Source of the DNA: Nitrospirales bacterium
GTDB lineage: Bacteria > Nitrospirota > Nitrospiria > Nitrospirales > UBA8639
Length of the DNA stretch: 64,000 nucleotides
Assembly (NCBI GenBank): GCA_022825885.1
Contig: JAJDVY010000017.1
Location: 107,459 to 171,458 of the forward strand
Reading direction: 5' to 3'
The notes below the pieces were generated by a model that did no database searches, had not been told where the DNA came from, and worked only from the letters and a program-made list of their open reading frames with translations. The position numbers and the translations under genes are program-made. Shown here in pieces: positions 62,909 to 64,000 of this stretch. Each line of letters starts with the position of its first letter. The first letter of the stretch is position 1.

Positions 62909-63847
62909 TCACCCGATGGTCAGGATGCCCGCGCCGTTGATTGTTCCGGCTTTGAGGGCTTGAAGGGCTTGGTTTGCTTCCTCCAGCCTGAAAGCTTGAG
63001 TGTGGGTGCGGATGGGAATTTCCGCCGCGATTCGGAGCAGGTCCAGTCCGTCCTGCTTTGTATTGGCCGTGACGCTTTGGAGAGAACGCTCGTGAAACAA
63101 GTCGCGGTCATACACCAGTGAAGGAACGTCGGACGAATAAATCCCTGCCATCGCGACCGTGCCGCCCCGCTCGAGGGCTTGCAGCGCATGAGGAACAAGG
63201 TGCCCGACAGGGGCAAACACGATCGAGGCATGGAGCTTTTCCGGTGGTGATTCGGTCGAGTGCCCCACCCACGTTGCCCCGAGTTCTTTAGCGAGACGTT
63301 GATGCGCCTCCCGGTGTGAAAAGACGTACACCGGGCAGCCCCAGTGCCGCGCGATCTGAATCGTGATGTGCGCGGACGCGCCGAACCCGTACAGGCCCAA
63401 TCGTTGCCCGGGCTTGAGCCCGCTTCGGCGTAACGCCCGGTACCCGATGATTCCCGCACACAGGAGCGGCGCGGCTTCCGCGTCGGAAAAAATCGAAGGA
63501 ATGGGGTACGCAAAGTGTGCGGGCACCAGCGCATATTCCGCAAACCCGCCGTGGACGTGATAGCCGGAAAACGTCGGGCTTTCGCAGAGGTTTTCACGAC
63601 CAGCGGCGCAAAACTCACAAATCCGGCACGTATCCTGGAGCCAGGCGATGCCCACGCGGTCGCCGGGATTGAGGGTGGTCACGCCCGGTCCCAGTCGATC
63701 GACGACCCCGACTGTTTGATGGCCGGGAATGATCGGTCTCGCGGAAGGCGGTAGTTCGGCTTCCACCACGTGCAAATCCGTCCGGCATACGCCGCAGACG
63801 TGTACTTTCACCCGCACGTGGCCGGGTCCGGGTTCCGGCGCGGGCAC
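62909..63847 (-). CDS. Zinc-dependent alcohol dehydrogenase, probably 5'-truncated
   Basis: 312 residues from GTG 63847. The catalytic zinc site is in [19 protein letters not shown] and GHQTVG, the structural zinc cysteines in [16 protein letters not shown], and the cofactor motif [11 protein letters not shown] is present. The family normally begins about 15-20 residues earlier; here the frame upstream is DSCLQLRD back to a TAA that is also the stop of an IS110-type transposase (63878). The insertion therefore seems to have replaced the original start. Activity is uncertain. A copy of its 3' end is at 62174-62282. Confidence 0.85.
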   Translation of the reverse strand: MPAPEPGPGHVRVKVHVCGVCRTDLHVVEAELPPSARPIIPGHQTVGVVDRLGPGVTTLNPGDRVGIAWLQDTCRICEFCAAGRENLCESPTFSGYHVHGGFAEYALVPAHFAYPIPSIFSDAEAAPLLCAGIIGYRALRRSGLKPGQRLGLYGFGASAHITIQIARHWGCPVYVFSHREAHQRLAKELGATWVGHSTESPPEKLHASIVFAPVGHLVPHALQALERGGTVAMAGIYSSDVPSLVYDRDLFHERSLQSVTANTKQDGLDLLRIAAEIPIRTHTQAFRLEEANQALQALKAGTINGAGILTIG

Positions 63848-63877
63848 ATCCCGGAGTTGTAAGCAACTGTCTGGAGG

Positions 63878-64000
63878 TTAAGGCGTCACATGCATCGGTT
63901 CTTGCCAATAGGTTCGATGTTTGAGCATCGCATTCAGGATCGTCAACAATTTGCGCATACACGCGACCAAGGCGACCTTGCGTTGTTTGCCGCGGGCGCA
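63878..64000 (-). mobile_element. IS110-family transposase, C-terminal end (runs out of the window)
   Basis: The minus-strand frame reads RGKQRKVALVACMRKLLTIL, then NAMLKHRTYWQEP and stop. The K-V-A-L-V-A-x-M-R-K-L-L-x-I-L-N-A-M block is the hallmark C-terminus of IS110-type transposases. The rest is outside the window. The element end must lie between this stop and the dehydrogenase start. Confidence 0.88.

Overview
The window looks like chromosome from a Nitrospira-type member of the Nitrospirota. This is inferred from gene content and order (mnmG-rsmG-parA-parB beside an atpHAGDC cluster, an alginate-export-type outer-membrane porin, Amt, a GldA/GldG/DUF4340 transporter) and from the moderately GC-rich base use. 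No rRNA or other decisive marker is present. Two perfect parS sites next to parAB suggest the left end lies near the replication origin.

Layout. 1-4981: chromosome-maintenance genes (mnmG 3' part, rsmG, parA, parB, bactofilin, mnmA). 5185-10090: an AT-richer accessory patch with a large SIR2/P-loop NTPase/TPR protein, a BrnTA-type toxin-antitoxin pair and gene remnants. 10251-16722: F1 ATP synthase genes without the F0 genes, then rluD and a hypothetical. 16752-21950: a helically phased heptamer repeat, a Dyp-type peroxidase, tRNA-Arg(UCG), and a small island (Ala-rich exported protein, frameshifted HEPN-RES toxin, Fic protein) that ends in a decayed tRNA-Arg-like sequence. 22042-27837: a PAS/sigma-54 activator divergent from a pirin gene with a sigma-54 promoter, a CDGSH protein, Amt and a Na+/H+ antiporter. 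27909-39766: a HigBA pair and a type I-G (formerly I-U) CRISPR-Cas locus (csb1, csb2, cas3, cas8-like, cas4-cas1, cas2, 4-repeat array), with two toxin-antitoxin modules whose toxins have lost their 5' ends. 39768-48748: glycosyltransferase, cupredoxin, ABC/GldG/DUF4340 operon and a SulP transporter. 48917-64000: porin, an intron-containing tRNA-fMet, desaturase, RNA-binding and ribosome hibernation proteins, kinase, dehydrogenase and enolase-superfamily genes, a periplasmic Lon-like protease, a PCMT-like protein, a Phd-type antitoxin, and an alcohol dehydrogenase abutting an IS110-type transposase end.

The strongest unusual signals are three. First, the initiator tRNA gene is split in its anticodon loop by about 282 nt with the hallmarks of a group IC3 self-splicing intron. 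Second, the Cas5-Cas6 protein (Csb2) of the CRISPR effector carries an in-frame insertion of about 260 residues that reads as a complete PRPP-binding phosphoribosyltransferase domain. Third, a family of long perfect palindromes with core AACGATCGTT recurs at three places, one inside the start of rsmG. Toxin-antitoxin modules and their wreckage are dense, and two of them are bracketed by partial copies of the 3' end of the neighbouring housekeeping gene.

The Cas genes overlap or nearly abut and are probably one transcription unit feeding adaptation (Cas4-Cas1, Cas2) and interference (Csb1, Csb2, Cas8-like, Cas3). The PAS activator and pirin form a self-contained sigma-54 circuit. The ABC ATPase, permease, GldG and DUF4340 genes form a compact operon.
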